The notes: generated by a model from the sequence alone, not told the origin. A stretch of 64,000 bases of DNA from Notamacropus eugenii (GCF_028372415.1 NC_092876.1:58276385-58340384), one strand, 5' to 3'; counted from the first letter of the stretch, positions 32,626-43,650 are shown. Numbers and translations: made by a program.

Positions 32626-32834
32626 GACAGGGAGGGGGAAAGGGGTGGGGGAGGAGAGCCGCTACAAAACTATTGACTTAGTGGATAAAGTCAAGAGGTG
32701 GACACTTCGGAGACCCGGGGGGAGGGGGCGTGAGGATCGCCATCGGGAGGAGGAGCCGAGGGAAAGTCGGCGACCCTGGCCCACGCCACAGTCAGCAGGA
32801 GTTCCAGAGAAAGAGCTCGGAGTGGGAATACACT

Positions 32835-33245
32835 TTCCCTTCTCTGGGCCTCAGTTTCTTCATCTGTAAATGGAAGGGACTGATCTCTTCCAGATCTTAT
32901 TTTAGACACTTAATAAATACTAGTTGACTGTTTATTCCAACGTCTTTCCTAGCTCTAAAATTCTGTGTTCTAAAGCCACTTCCAGTTCTGACTTATACGA
33001 TCCGAGGTTCTAAGGTTCCTATCAGGTCTGACATTATATTCTAAATTCCTTCTAGTTCTTGATCTGTGTTCTCACATCTCTCCCAGCCTCGATATCTATC
33101 TACTAACGTTCCTCTTAACTCTGACCGATCTGTGTTCTCATGTCCCTTCCAACTTTGACATTCTGTGTCTTATGTTCTAAACTCCTTTCTAGTTTAGACT
33201 CCTCCCAACTTCTGCAATCTATGGTCTAAAGTTTTCTTGTGTAAA
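32835..33245 (+). mobile_element. SINE with 33-bp-type tail array (locus E), sense
   Basis: CTGGGCCTCAGTTTCTTCAT and CTGTAAATGGAAGGGACTGA form the body. A run of about nine diverged tail units follows (such as GTTCTCATGTCCCTTCCAAC, CTTTGACATTCTGTG). Confidence 0.7.
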
Positions 33246-33289
33246 CTTCTGAAAATGGTTTTAAGCGGTGATTGAACACATTTTCCTTG

Positions 33290-33535
33290 ATTTTGAGGTT
33301 ATTATTTAGTCGTTTCAGACTCTTCATGACTTCATTTGGAGTTTTCTTAGAAAGGTTCTAGAATGGTTTGTCATTTCCTTTTCCAGCTCATTTTACAGAT
33401 GAGGAAACTGAAGCAAACTTCGTTAAGTGATTTGCCCAGGGTCACATAGTGTCTGAAGCCCAATTGAACTCAGGTCTTTCCTGACTTCATACCCTGCACT
33501 CTATCTATTGTACTACCTAGATGCCCTGATTTTTT
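33290..33535 (-). mobile_element. tRNA-headed marsupial SINE, antisense
   Basis: GTCGTTTCAGACTCTTCATG, TTTGGAGTTTTCTTAG, TTTACAGATGAGGAAACTGA, GCCCAGGGTCACATAG, TGAACTCAGGTCTTTCCTGA and CACTCTATCTATTGTACTAC form a nearly complete antisense copy of the type at 40625-40862. Confidence 0.8.
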
Positions 33536-34560
33536 TTTCTTTTATAGGAAAGCAAAAGAATAATGGAAAGATCTGGGGTTTCATATGAGTAGAATTGTCA
33601 GTGACTCAGTAGAAATATCCTAGGAATTTGCTTAGACATTAAGGGACTTGCTTAATGTCATAAAGCTAGTAAGTTTCACAGGTGGAACTTAACCAAAGTC
33701 TTGCTGGCTCACAATCTATATGATGCTTGTAAAATTCTTTCTAAAGATGATTTTTAAAATTAACTTCTCCTTTGGCTTTTCAAAAATACTTTCCCTTAAA
33801 AGAGAATTCCTTTAAGGTGAAAAAAATTAAAGACAAAAACAATTCCAGGAGAACCCATGTCACAAGTTCTTTGGAGAGCAAGAATCTCTGATTGGAACAT
33901 TCTACAATTCCAGAATTTTCTTCTCTAGATCTCAGTTTCCTCATCTGTCCAATGGGAACAATAATGCCTAGCCTACTTCCCCGGTGGTTGTCAAGATTAA
34001 ATGAGATAGTAGTTGTGAAAGAGTTTTATAAATGATGAAACTGTTTAGGGTGGAGGTGGGGTTGAGTGGAGAGGAGAATCCCGAGCACACATTGCCCCAA
34101 AAGGCTTATGGTACAAATAAGGAAACTGAGGCAAAATGACTTGCCCACAGTCACACAACTAGTAATGGCAGACAGGAGTTTCTCAAGAGCCAAACCACAA
34201 AGAAAGAGCTCAGAAAACTGTCAGGTGCTTGGGATGGTGATGACAGTGATGGTGATGCCCACAACTGCTCTGTAATCTGGCTCTGTTTTAGACTAGAAAC
34301 TCCTAAGGGGAAGTTTCAATTCTCTTTCTCACCAAAGAGGTGAAGTGATTTAGCTGTGTGACTTTGGGCAAGTCATTTTAACCTCTCTGGGCCTCAGCTT
34401 CCCAAATTGTGAAACAGAAGGTGGAGAGGTTGGAGTAGATAATAACTAAGATCTCTTTCATATCTAACATTCTACTGTCCTCTTGGTCCAAGATTCCACA
34501 GGTTAGTTCAGAAGCGCCTGGCACACAGTAGGAATTCAATAAATGTTTATTGTCTTACCA
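33536..34560. other. Degenerate SINE fragments and unique AT-rich sequence
   Basis: 33540-33750 is weak antisense SINE. 33885-34055 is sense MIR-like (CTCAGTTTCCTCATCTGTCC). 34090-34200 is antisense (AAGGAAACTGAGGCAAAATG). 34340-34555 is sense (GACTTTGGGCAAGTCATTTT, then GCACACAGTAGGAATTCAAT). The remainder, 33750-33885, shows nothing recognisable. Confidence 0.55.
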
Positions 34561-34672
34561 AAGGTTTCATGTCCTTAAGAGTACACAGAGAGCCCCCACT
34601 AACCCCTTTGGAATCTTCTTTTTTTTCAAATGTATTATTAAATTTAACATTCATTTTTAAGACTGACTTCCA

Positions 34673-35140
<468 letters not shown>

Positions 35141-35199
35141 TCTGTCTCTTGGCAGGATCCTTTCACAGTCTTAAATGAAAGTTGAGATGCAATCCCCTG

Positions 35200-35373
35200 T
35201 AAACTGAATTGGAAGAATGTTAGCGTTTGAACATCTGAGTTTTCCCCAGAAGCATTGTATGACTTTAGGCTAGTCATGTTCTCTCTTCAACTCAGTTTCT
35301 TTCTCTGTAAAAGAAAGCATTACACCAGATAGTGTCAAAGGTTCCTTCCAATTCTGAATTCTGTGCCGGGGGT
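35200..35373 (+). mobile_element. SINE, sense, ending at a G homopolymer
   Basis: AACATCTGAGTTTTCCCCAG, TTAGGCTAGTCATGTTCTCT, CTCAGTTTCTTTCTCTGTAA, then a tail GGTTCCTTCCAATTCTGAAT directly abutting a 27-G run. Confidence 0.62.
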
Positions 35374-35400
35374 GGGGGGGGGGGGGGGGGGGGGGGGGGG
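35374..35400. repeat. G27 homopolymer
   Basis: 27 consecutive G residues. Length in the source genome is uncertain. Confidence 0.85.
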
Positions 35401-36105
35401 AGGAGAGGTAGGAACGGGGAGCACAGTCTAAGAAAATGTATGAAAGAAAGAAGTTCATTTTTCGCTGAAGGCAGGATAAGATATAGACCCACAGGTGCTG
35501 TCCTCAGTGGACCCCAGTCAGCCAGGATCTGAGGTGAGCCTACAATCTCCTATTTCCATCAGCAGTGGGAAGAGGGCCTGGCCTCCTTCCTCCAGTCCTG
35601 GGATCAGAGCCCCGGGGCACTGTTAATGGACTTTGGAGATAAGGGCCTATTGCTTATCTGGTGGCAAATGATCCCTCTTCTCTTGCTTTTCCCTTCTTTC
35701 TATTATGTGATGGCCCGTGGGGTTTGGACTAAAAGATCTCTAAGCTCCCTCCTGGCTTTAAATCTGAATGACTCTAGCTCTTGGCTGCCTGCTCTAATAG
35801 AGACCCGACCGGCTGGGAATAAGTCACTGGGGGGCTATTTTTAGGCTAAATCCTTGACTTGCTGTGGGACCCTGGAGGGGTCTCTGTGCTTCAATTGTTT
35901 GGTAAAAATGGAGCGGTGGATGCCTTCCTTAGAGGGACAGTGAAGAGAGTTAAATCTCTCCCCTAAGAATCATTTCCTGGAGGAGAGTTCAAGCAAACCA
36001 GTTAAGGTTAATATAGAATCCAGAGACTCTCTGAGCTGAATGGGACTTGGGACCATAGAAGAAGGGAAGAAGGCAGGGAGGACAGTTAGGGAGGGGCAGA
36101 AGAGA
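35401..36105. other. Unique intron 4 sequence
   Basis: No repeats or exons recognised. GGAGATAAGGGCCTATTGCT and ATCTGGTGGCAAATGATCCC at 35636-35680 include GATAAG and E-box (CATCTG on the minus strand is absent; CAGATAAGC is present) motifs of unknown relevance. Confidence 0.4.
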
Positions 36106-36109
36106 GGCT

Positions 36110-36280
36110 ACATTTAAAGGTAGGAAAACATTTAGAAATTTTAAGTCCAACCTCCTCATTTTACATATATGGAAACAGATTCAGAGGTGTTAACAGATTT
36201 GCCTAAAATCACACAATCTGGTAGATTGCAGACCAGGAAGCCAAGCCCCAATTTTCTGATTCAGTGTTCATTTCATGATT
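36110..36280 (-). mobile_element. SINE, antisense
   Basis: AGTCCAACCTCCTCATTTTA, CATATATGGAAACAGATTCA and TTGCCTAAAATCACACAATC follow the antisense order. Confidence 0.6.
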
Positions 36281-36289
36281 CAAAACTAT

Positions 36290-36790
36290 CTTCTTGGAAT
36301 ATTAGAACTAGAAAACACCGTAGAACAGAGGATGTCAGAGCTGGAAAAGATCTTAAAACAGAGAATGCCAGAGCTGAGAGAGTCCTTAGAACAGAGGATG
36401 TCAGAGCTGGGAGGACCCTTAGAACACAAAATATCAGAGCTGGAAGGGGTCTTGAAATATAGATTAGAAAATGAAGGGACCTTCCACAGAACATAAAGTG
36501 TTAGAACATAAATGCTGATAAGAACCTTAGGGTATAAAATGTCAAATCTAGAAGAGGGCTTAAAAGACTGAAAGTTAGGCTAGAAGATGTCAGAGCCAGA
36601 AGCAGTCTTAGAAGACCAGGTTAGAATAGAGAATGTCAGAGCTAGAATGATGCTTGGAGATCATCCATTTAAACCTCGTTTTACAAATTAGAAAACTAAG
36701 GTGAGTAGGAAATTGGGGCGGGGGAAAGACAGATGTGAGCTGTCCAGGATCACAGAAACGGTGATGGGAAAGACAAGACTAGACTCTAAT
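36290..36790 (-). mobile_element. Antisense SINE with 33-bp tail array (locus F)
   Basis: At 36325-36470 regular 33-bp units (GAGGATGTCAGAGCTGG, GAGAATGCCAGAGCTGA) recur at least five times. More diverged units run to 36650, then GAGATCATCCATTTAAACCT and CGTTTTACAAATTAGAAAAC of the SINE body. Confidence 0.75.
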
Positions 36791-37086
36791 TCTGATTCTT
36801 AGTCACAGGAGACTTCTAATGAAATGTGGTTCCTGCCCTTTAGAAATTTAAAACTTAGTAACTAGTCTCACTTTTTCTGCCAACTCTCTCTGAACTAAGA
36901 CCTTTCACAAGTCCTAGGGTCCTTCTTCTGGCCCCCACCAGAGAGACAAGAGAGCCCATTCCTCCAATTTCCTTGCCAGACATTTGTCTATCCACTTGTC
37001 TTTCGAATTTCCTCCCACACCAAGATGGACATTCTTTGGGTTGAGGCCTTTGCCACGGCAACCCCCCCCCCCCAGTTGTTTTTTTC

Positions 37087-37088
<2 letters not shown>

Positions 37089-37123
<35 letters not shown>
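37089..37123. repeat. (AC)n microsatellite
   Basis: Pure AC, preceded by C13 and T-rich sequence at 37062-37087. Confidence 0.95.
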
Positions 37124-37124
<1 letters not shown>

Positions 37125-37279
37125 TCCTGAGTGGACGGAGTAAGCATCTCCATCCAGCTAGGCTCTCTCCCCCTTCCTGCCTGCACCTGCCCCATTGCAA
37201 ACCTTCGGGGGCTGTCCTGGGCAAAGGTTTCAAAGGGCCAGGGTTGGGCCCAGGATCTCCAAGTCAGGAGGCTCTGAAA

Positions 37280-37540
37280 GGGGAAGTGGCATTTTAGCCC
37301 TTTTAATGAGATGTAAACAAGAATAATGCCAGGACTCTCCGGTCAGGCTTGCCCAATTGTTCAGGGATTAACACCTAAGTAAACCAATAAAAACAAATCA
37401 GGAGCCAGAACAGGCAGGCGGCTAGCCAGATAGACTCCCTGGCAGTTACTCTGGGCAAACACTCCCTCCTCCCCACCCAGCAGGCACATGAATAAAGCCC
37501 CATAGAAGGCAGCCCCAGGAGGCATCTCTACTGACCTTTG
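37280..37540. promoter_or_regulatory. Candidate conserved island, intron 4
   Basis: Repeat-free, with CCTTTTAATGAGATGTAAAC, AAGAATAATGCCAGG, CCAATTGTTCAGGGATTAAC and AGTAAACCAATAAAAACAAA. These give TAAT, forkhead and CCAAT-like motifs in a small island between repeats. Confidence 0.33.
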
Positions 37541-37599
37541 GGCCTATGGACCCTTAGCTACCCCCTTGGCATCTTGTCCACAAAATGATGAGGACTTTT

Positions 37600-37940
37600 G
37601 GATGGTATGTGGGCAATGGAGGATAGAGGGGGAAAGGGGGAAGATGTTGGAAGGTGTCATTTTCATCAGAAAACACTGGCTTGACTGTGTATTCGTCATA
37701 CACAATATGGTCGCATTATTGTTCAAGCCTCTAAATATCTTATCTCCTTTTCTTTTTTTAAAATTATCTTGTTTTCAGTGTTCTACAATCACTTTCATAT
37801 ATCTTAGATTCTTTCCCCTTCCTTCCCCTCCTTCTTCCCCTTCCTTTCCCCCTGCCTCCCCACTCCCTCCCTGAGACAGCGTGCAATCTTATATGGATTC
37901 TACACATCCATTTCTATTAAATACACTTTCACCTTAGTCA
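37600..37940 (+). repeat. Left arm of a large inverted repeat (L1 3' UTR plus about 160 bp of other sequence)
   Basis: From GGATGGTATGTGGGCAATGG to TTTCACCTTAGTCA this matches the reverse complement of 38723-39052. About seven mismatches fall in the first 155 positions and more, with small indels, in the L1 UTR part. 37600-37757 lies beyond the L1 A-rich end and looks non-L1. Confidence 0.88.
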
Positions 37941-39900
37941 TGTTGCATTGAAGAATTAAAATGAATGGGAGAAACCATAAAACAAAACAAAACATAATAC
38001 AAAAGAAAATGGTCTGCTTCTACCTGCGATGCAATTCTATAGTTCTTTCTCTGGATGTGGAAGGCATTTTGCCTCAAGAGTCCTTTGAGAATTTTTTAAG
38101 TCCTTTCATTGCAATGAAGTACTCAGTCTACCAGAAAAATTCCTCACACACTATGATTGTCGCTGTGTATAAAATTCTCCTGGTTCTGCTCCTTTCACTC
38201 AGCATCAGTTCATGTAAGTCCTTCCAGGCGTCTCTGAAGTCTTCCTGTTCATCATTTCTTATAACACAATAGTATTCCATTACATTCATATACTACAACT
38301 TGTTCAGCCATTTCCCAATTGATGGGCATCACCTTGATTTCCAGTTTTTGGCCACCACAAAAAGAGCTGCTATAAATATTTTTGTACGTGTGGGACCCTT
38401 TCCCATCTCTGTGATCTCTTTGGGATAGAGTCCCAGGAGCGATATTGCTGAGTCAATGAGTATGCACATTTTGGGCATAGTTCCAAATTGCTCTCCAGTA
38501 TGGTTGGATCAGCTCACAGCTCCAACAACAACGAATTAGTGTTCAACTCTCCCACATCTTCTCCAACATTTGTCATCTTCCTGTTTTGTCATGTTAGCCA
38601 ATCTGATAGGTGTAATGTAGTACCTCAGAGTTGTTTTGATTTGCATCTCTCTCATCAATAGTGATTTGGAGCATTTTTTTCATATGACTATAGATAGCTT
38701 TAATTTCTTCCTCTGAAAACTCTGACTAAGGTGAAAATGTATTTAATAGGAATGCATGTGTACAACCTATATAAGATTGTATATCGTCTCAGGGAGGGAG
38801 TGAGGAGATGGGGGAAAGGAAGGGGAGGAAGAAGGGGAAAGAAATCTAAGATACATGAAAGTGATTGTAGAACACTGAAAACAAAATAATTTTAAAAAAG
38901 AAGAGGAGATAAGATATTTAGAGGCTTGAACAATAATGCGACCATACTGTGTGTGATGAATGCACAGTCAAGCCAGTGTTTTCTGATGAAAATGACACCT
39001 TCCAACGTCTTCCCTCTTTCCCCCTCTATCCTCCATTGCCCACATACCATCCAATAACCATAACACCCACAAATCATATCCTTTGACCATTTATCAATTG
39101 GGGATTGACTTGTATTCCTGTACATTTGGCTCAGTTCTCTGTATATATTAGAAATGAGGCCTTTATCACAGACACTAGTTGCAGAAATTCTTTCCCAATT
39201 TTCTGCTTCTGTCCTAATCTTGGTTGCATTAGGTTTGTTTGTACAAATAATTTTCAATTTAATGTAGTCAAAATTATCCATTTTGCACTTCATAGTGTTC
39301 TCTATCTCTTGTTTGGTCAAAAATTTCTCCATTCTCCATAAATCTGACAAATACACTATTCCTTGCTCCCCTAATTTGTTTATAGTATCAGTCTTTATAC
39401 CTAGATCATGTACCCGTTTGAACTTTGTTCTTGTGTACAGTGTCAGGCATTGGTCTATGCCCAGTTTCTGCTACACTGTTACCCAGTTTTCCCAGCAATT
39501 TTTGTCAAACAGTGAGTTCTAATCCCAGAAGCTGGGGTCCTTGGGCTTATCAAACAGTAGATTTCTATATTCATTGACTACTGTGTCTTGAGTCCCTAGG
39601 ATATTCCACTGGTCTACCCTTCTGTTTCTTAGCCAGTACCAAGTGTTTTTGATGATTGCTGCTTTATAATATAATTTGAGATCTGGTAGAGCTAGGTCAC
39701 CTTCCCTAGCATTTCTTTTCATTAATTCCCTTGATATTCTGGACCTTTTGTTTTTCCAGAGGAATTTTGATATTATTTTTTTCTAGCTCCGGAAGATAAT
39801 TATCTAGGAGCTTGATTTGGTATGGCACTGAATAACTAAATTAATTTAGGTATAATTGTCATTTTTATTATATTAGCTCAGTCAACCCACTTATCTACTC
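37758..39900 (-). mobile_element. Marsupial LINE-1, antisense, 5'-truncated, interrupted by an inverted segment
   Basis: On the minus strand, ORF2 reading from about 39890 gives recognisable C-terminal ORF2 peptides, including LPDLKLYYKAAIIKNTWYW (39650-39706 region), then DNFDYIKLKIICTNK and CDKGLISNIYRELSQMYRN, ending SQSPIDKWSKDM near 39075. The next expected residues (FSEEEIKAIYSHMKKM) resume only near 38722, after a 330-bp inverted insertion. The ORF2 end (MEYYCVIRNDEQEDFRDAWK-like, 38150-38290) and 3' UTR run to an A-rich end near 37750. Several stops and frameshifts make it inactive. The 5' end, ORF1 and most of ORF2 are missing. Confidence 0.85.
38723..39052 (-). repeat. Right arm of the inverted repeat, inserted inside L1 ORF2
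   Basis: TGACTAAGGTGAAAATGTAT through CCTCCATTGCCCACATACCATCC is the reverse complement of the left arm. It splits L1 ORF2 between the KWSKDM and FSEEEIK positions. Orientation is L1 3' UTR in sense (plus strand), opposite to the host L1. Confidence 0.88.
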
Positions 39901-39954
39901 TTCTTGAGGAAAGGAAAACTTGGATTTAAAATCGAACATCGAGTTTTAAAGTGA

Positions 39955-40335
39955 AGAGGGACACAGAATGTTAGAACTAGAAGAACGTTACAACGTGAAA
40001 TGTTAGAACTACTTAAGAAATTAGAATATATACTGAGGATTCAATATTGAGATTCTGATGAAAGTAGAACCTAGAATGCTGTCCCTAGAAAGGATCTTCA
40101 AACACTTGACATTAGAACATAGAGGTGGGAGGGCCCTTAGAACGTAAGCTGTCAGACCTTGGAAGGCCTTTAGAACACAGGACGTCAGAGCTGGGAGAGT
40201 CCTTAGAACACAGAATGTCAGAGCTGGGAGGTAGATTTTGTAATTATCCACATTTTACAATTGAGGAAACTGAGGCAAATAGAGGTTTAACTGACTTGCT
40301 TAGGGTCACACAAGTATTAAGTGTGTGAGGCTGAA
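39955..40335 (-). mobile_element. Antisense SINE with 33-bp tail array (locus G1)
   Basis: Diverged units give way to regular ones at 40110-40235 (AGGACGTCAGAGCTGGGAGA, AGAATGTCAGAGCTGGGAGG). Then CCACATTTTACAATTGAGGA and TAGGGTCACACAAGTATT. Confidence 0.72.
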
Positions 40336-40339
40336 TCTT

Positions 40340-40620
40340 GGGACATAGAATGTGAGACTGAGAAGGGACTTCAGAAGCATAGCATGTAAGAGCAGGGAAG
40401 GACCTTAAAACAGAGAATATTAGAGCTGGAAAGAGTGATGGAACACAAAATCTTAGCACTAGAAGAGAACTTAGAGCAAAAAATGTTAAACCTGGGAAGA
40501 CTTTAGACATCACCTCTTTCAACTCCCTTATAGTTGAGGAATATGACACCTAGAAAACTGGTATGATAGACCCAAGGCCAGACAACTTGTTAGTGGCAGA
40601 CGAGATCAGAACTCAGGTTT
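40340..40620 (-). mobile_element. Antisense SINE with 33-bp tail array (locus G2)
   Basis: About five diverged units (GAATGTGAGACTGAGAAGGG, GAATATTAGAGCTGGAAAGA). Then ACATCACCTCTTTCAACTCC and an antisense body ending GATCAGAACTCAGGTTTCTC. Confidence 0.68.
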
Positions 40621-40624
40621 CTCA

Positions 40625-40862
40625 GCTCTAAGGACCGATAGGTGGCACAGTGGATAGAGCTGCAGGCCTGGGGTCAGGAAAACCTGAGTTCAAATGTGAC
40701 CTCATACTTATTACCTGTGTGACCCTGGGCAAGTCACTTAACCTTGTTTGTCTCAGTTTCCTCATCTGTAAAATGGGCTGGAGAAGGAAATGGCAAAACT
40801 ACTCCAGTGGCTTTGCCAAGAAAACCCCAGATGGGGTCACAAAGGGTCAGATATGACTGAAC
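40625..40862 (+). mobile_element. Nearly complete tRNA-headed marsupial SINE, sense
   Basis: ATAGGTGGCACAGTGGATAG head, CCTGAGTTCAAATGTGACCT (B box), GTGACCCTGGGCAAGTCACT, GTCTCAGTTTCCTCATCTGT, and the tail AATGGCAAAACTACTCCAGT with GTCAGATATGACTGAACAAC. The structure is the common marsupial tRNA-derived SINE; a WSINE1/SINE1-type name is tentative. Confidence 0.85.
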
Positions 40863-41570
40863 AACATTCTCAGCTCTTCTCAGTTCAGTATGTAAACACC
40901 TGAAATATTAAATAACAATAAAGGATGTAAGTAGCAGTACCAGGAGACAGTGAAAACAGGATTGTTCAGTGTGGACCCAACCAAACACATGTGTTTTCCC
41001 CCTCCTCATTTCATAGTCTCAGGTCCCTGGTCCTCACAGTCAGACTCATACCAAGTCCTCCAGGGTGTGAATCTTCTTCTAAATTACAAACAAGGACAGA
41101 TTCATATGAGCAGTTTAGGAGAGTGGTAATAATGGGAAGACTGAAAAACTGCAGAATTGGAAAAGAAAACTCCCCAGTTTCTCCCCAGTCAGGGAGGAGT
41201 TCACCAAGTTAGAGAGCTGGAGTGAATGTGACTTCCCCTTCTAGTTTAGGAGCAGGTGCTCAGGGGAATGGACACTGGGCAATTAATGAAATTCTCAATA
41301 GAAAGTTTCATACAAGGCTCACTGCCCCCTTTTCTAGCCTTGACCAGAGATTAGGGGTGAGACTGAGGGAAGGAAGGGGCTCATGAATACGTGGGGGAGA
41401 GACAGAGCTGTGGGGGAAGGGCTGGAGTCCTGGTCCCAGGGAGAAGAGCTGCCCCAAATCGGGGAACACTGGCCACGACAGCAATGCAGAGTCAACCCAG
41501 ATCTAGCCAGCCCAGGAACAAAACTCTGGAATACCTCTATAAAGACTCACTCACCAAGAAGAAGTACCAT
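40863..41570. other. Unique intron 4 sequence
   Basis: AT-balanced sequence with no recognised repeat, exon or CpG block. Two overlapping open frames at 41383-41615 are not supported by any family feature. Confidence 0.5.
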
Positions 41571-41574
41571 CTTA

Positions 41575-41800
41575 GGACATGGAGCCATAGAATGTCAGAG
41601 CTGAGAGAGGCCTGAGAATACAGAAAATGGGAGGGCCTGTAGAGGGTCAAAAGTCAGAGCTGGGAGGGACATGAGAACACATAATGTTGCAGCTGGAAGG
41701 TACCACAGAGACAATTTAGTCTGTTTCCCTTATTTTACAGATAAAGAAACTGAGGACTAGATTGAAGGAAGTAAGTAAGGACCAGCAGGGACCAGCAGCC
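41575..41800 (-). mobile_element. Antisense SINE with short 33-bp tail array (locus H)
   Basis: AGAATGTCAGAGCTGAGAGA and two to three further units. Then TTAGTCTGTTTCCCTTATTT and TACAGATAAAGAAACTGAGG. Confidence 0.7.
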
Positions 41801-41895
41801 CGGTACAGTTCCTAGCAATGCCGTGCTATCTCCTTGACAAGGAGGGATGACAACCGTAGACTTTGCTGTAGTAGCAGAAGGAACAGTTCAGTGGA

Positions 41896-41982
41896 AGCAA
41901 AAATAAATAAATATATGGATCTATATATGCATATGTGTATGTATATATGTACGTATGTACATGTGTGTGTGTGCGCACGCTG
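41896..41982. repeat. Compound AT/GT microsatellite
   Basis: AATAAATAAATATATGG, ATATATGCATATGTGTATG and TACATGTGTGTGTGTGCGC. Confidence 0.85.
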
Positions 41983-42194
41983 ATAGGCTGCCCCTTCTAA
42001 TTTGGAAGTCTAGAATAATCATACCTAAACTGTTTGGAGTGCAGACATCTGAGTAGTTTGGGGAAAGGCTACCAGTTGTGTTTCTGAATCCCTTTGGGAG
42101 TGACTCTGGCAAGGAAGGAGGACTGTGGAAAGTAAGAGTGATTGTTGGGGAGGAAGAAAGGACAAATCTCTCCTAAAAAAGACAAATGAAATCC

Positions 42195-42470
42195 ACTCGA
42201 GCAACTATATGGCCCAATGTGTGTTGGGCCTGAAGTTAGAAAGAGCTAAGTTCAAATCCAGCCTCAGACACTTAATAGCAGTGTGACCCTGAGCAAGTCA
42301 CTTAACCTTTATCTGCCTCAGTTTTGTCAATTAAAAAACAGAGATATTAACAAAACCTACTTTGCATGTAAGAATCAAATTTAAGATAATATTTGTAGAT
42401 TGCTTAGCACAGTGTCTCGAATTTAGCAGGCCCTGTATAAATGTTTATTCCCTCCCCTTCCTTTTCAAAT
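42195..42470 (+). mobile_element. CORE-type SINE, sense
   Basis: AAGTTCAAATCCAGCCTCAG, CTGAGCAAGTCACTTAACCT, TCAATTAAAAAACAGAGATA and AAATGTTTATTCCCTCCC form full-length order. Confidence 0.75.
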
Positions 42471-42750
42471 GGACATATTGGACTCTTACAGTTTGTATTC
42501 AGGAATGGAGAATTAAGCTGCATGCCTTTTTATGTTGTTGATCAGAATTCAAAATAATTGGCTTTAAGGATTAGCATAGCATGGGCCCTGTTGTCAATGC
42601 ATTTCATAATGGTCCCTTATTTAGGTAGAAATGTTTGTTGTTACATTAAAATCTCCTGGTAATGAGGCAGGTATTGAGACACTGATGCCCAGATAAGAGA
42701 AATGGATCTACAGGTCTATAAATGGCAAGTCCCAATACTGTAAAAAATGG
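42471..42750. other. Unique AT-rich sequence
   Basis: Nothing recognised beyond AT richness and a few TAAT-type motifs (AAAATAATTGGCTTTAAG at about 42552). Confidence 0.45.
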
Positions 42751-42754
42751 TTGT

Positions 42755-43010
42755 TCAGCCATTTTTCCGTTGTGTCCAACACTTAGTGACCGCATTTGGG
42801 GTTTTCCTGGCAAAAATACTGGAGTTCTTTTCCATTTCTTTCTCCCAGGCCCTCCCATTTTCTGTATTCTCAGGCCTTTCTCATTTTACAGATGAAGAAA
42901 CTGAGCTAACCGAGGTTAAGTGACTTGTCCAGGGTCACCCAGCTAATAAGCCTGAGGTTGAATTTGAACTTAGGTTTTCCTGACTCCAGGTACCTATCCT
43001 CAATGGCCTT
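42755..43010 (-). mobile_element. tRNA-headed marsupial SINE, antisense
   Basis: CAGCCATTTTTCCGTTGTGT, CATTTGGGGTTTTCCTGGCA, ACAGATGAAGAAACTGAGCT, CAGGGTCACCCAGCTAATAA and TGAACTTAGGTTTTCCTGAC form the antisense copy of the 40625 type. Confidence 0.82.
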
Positions 43011-43445
43011 GGAGTCCAGAAAATCTGAGTCACCTATCCTCCATGTGACTATAGACAAAGTGCTCTTTTTCTCTGAGTCTCAGTTTCCTTTTCTGTAAAA
43101 AATAAGCCCCTAATGCTTAACTCATAGGGTTGTGGTGAGATTTACCAGAGATTGTACAGCTAGAGTAATTAATAAGCCTTGAAATGCTGACAGAGAATGG
43201 CACAGATCCCTGGACCTGAAATCAAAAAGACCTGAGTTCAGATTCTGCTTCATTTGTTGGCTGTGTGACCCTGGGTAAGTCACTTAGCCTCTGTTTAAAT
43301 CTGTTTTTTCATCTATCAAATGGGGGTAGTGATAGCACCTCCCTCGGCTATTGTGAAAATCAAATGAGATGATAATTGTAAAGAACCTGGTATAGGATGT
43401 AGTGCTCAATAAAGGCTATGTAAATATTAACTATTAGCATGTACA
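43011..43445 (+). mobile_element. Two MIR/CORE-like SINEs, sense
   Basis: The first (43011-43185) has TCTGAGTCTCAGTTTCCTTT and ATAGGGTTGTGGTGAGATTT. The second (43190-43445) has GACCTGAGTTCAGATTCTGC, GACCCTGGGTAAGTCACTTA and TCAAATGAGATGATAATTGT, ending TGCTCAATAAAGGCTATGTA. Confidence 0.7.
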
Positions 43446-43650
43446 GTACTGACTGAGTGACTCTGTAAGTCTTTTAATCTCTTGGTGGCCCCCCAGCAAT
43501 TAATAAGTAGCAGAAGGGTGGCCTTGTGCACTAGTGGAGAGATTTTCTTCTGTGGGAGTTCCTCAAACCAATGAAATGGAAGCTCTGAACCCAAAAAGAG
43601 CACTATATAAAGTGAAATCGTCCTTTCGATTGTTCACCAAGTGTTCACAG

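Larger units (their letters stand above)
28851..32834. other. Mostly unique intron 4 sequence
   Basis: C15 at 28981-28995. An AAAAAG purine patch at 29075-29100. GT-rich unique sequence at 30180-30400. Fox/Sox-like GTAAATAAACAATAG at about 30861-30875. SINE fragments at 31255-31420 (antisense) and 31765-31945 (sense). A CpG-rich block at 32330-32620. No coding exon was recognised. Confidence 0.55.

Noticed and set aside
38892..39722. Host gene encoding a reverse-transcriptase-like protein on the minus strand
   Set aside because: It is the C-terminal part of L1 ORF2, broken by an inverted insertion and stops. It is a transposon remnant.
40625..40720. tRNA gene
   Set aside because: The A/B box-like segments belong to tRNA-derived SINE heads (same at 4130, 43651 and 63303) and lack a full cloverleaf.
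41383..41615. Overlapping 73- and 74-codon frames
   Set aside because: No family resemblance, no splice sites matching PAX7 phase, and the second runs into a SINE-tail array.
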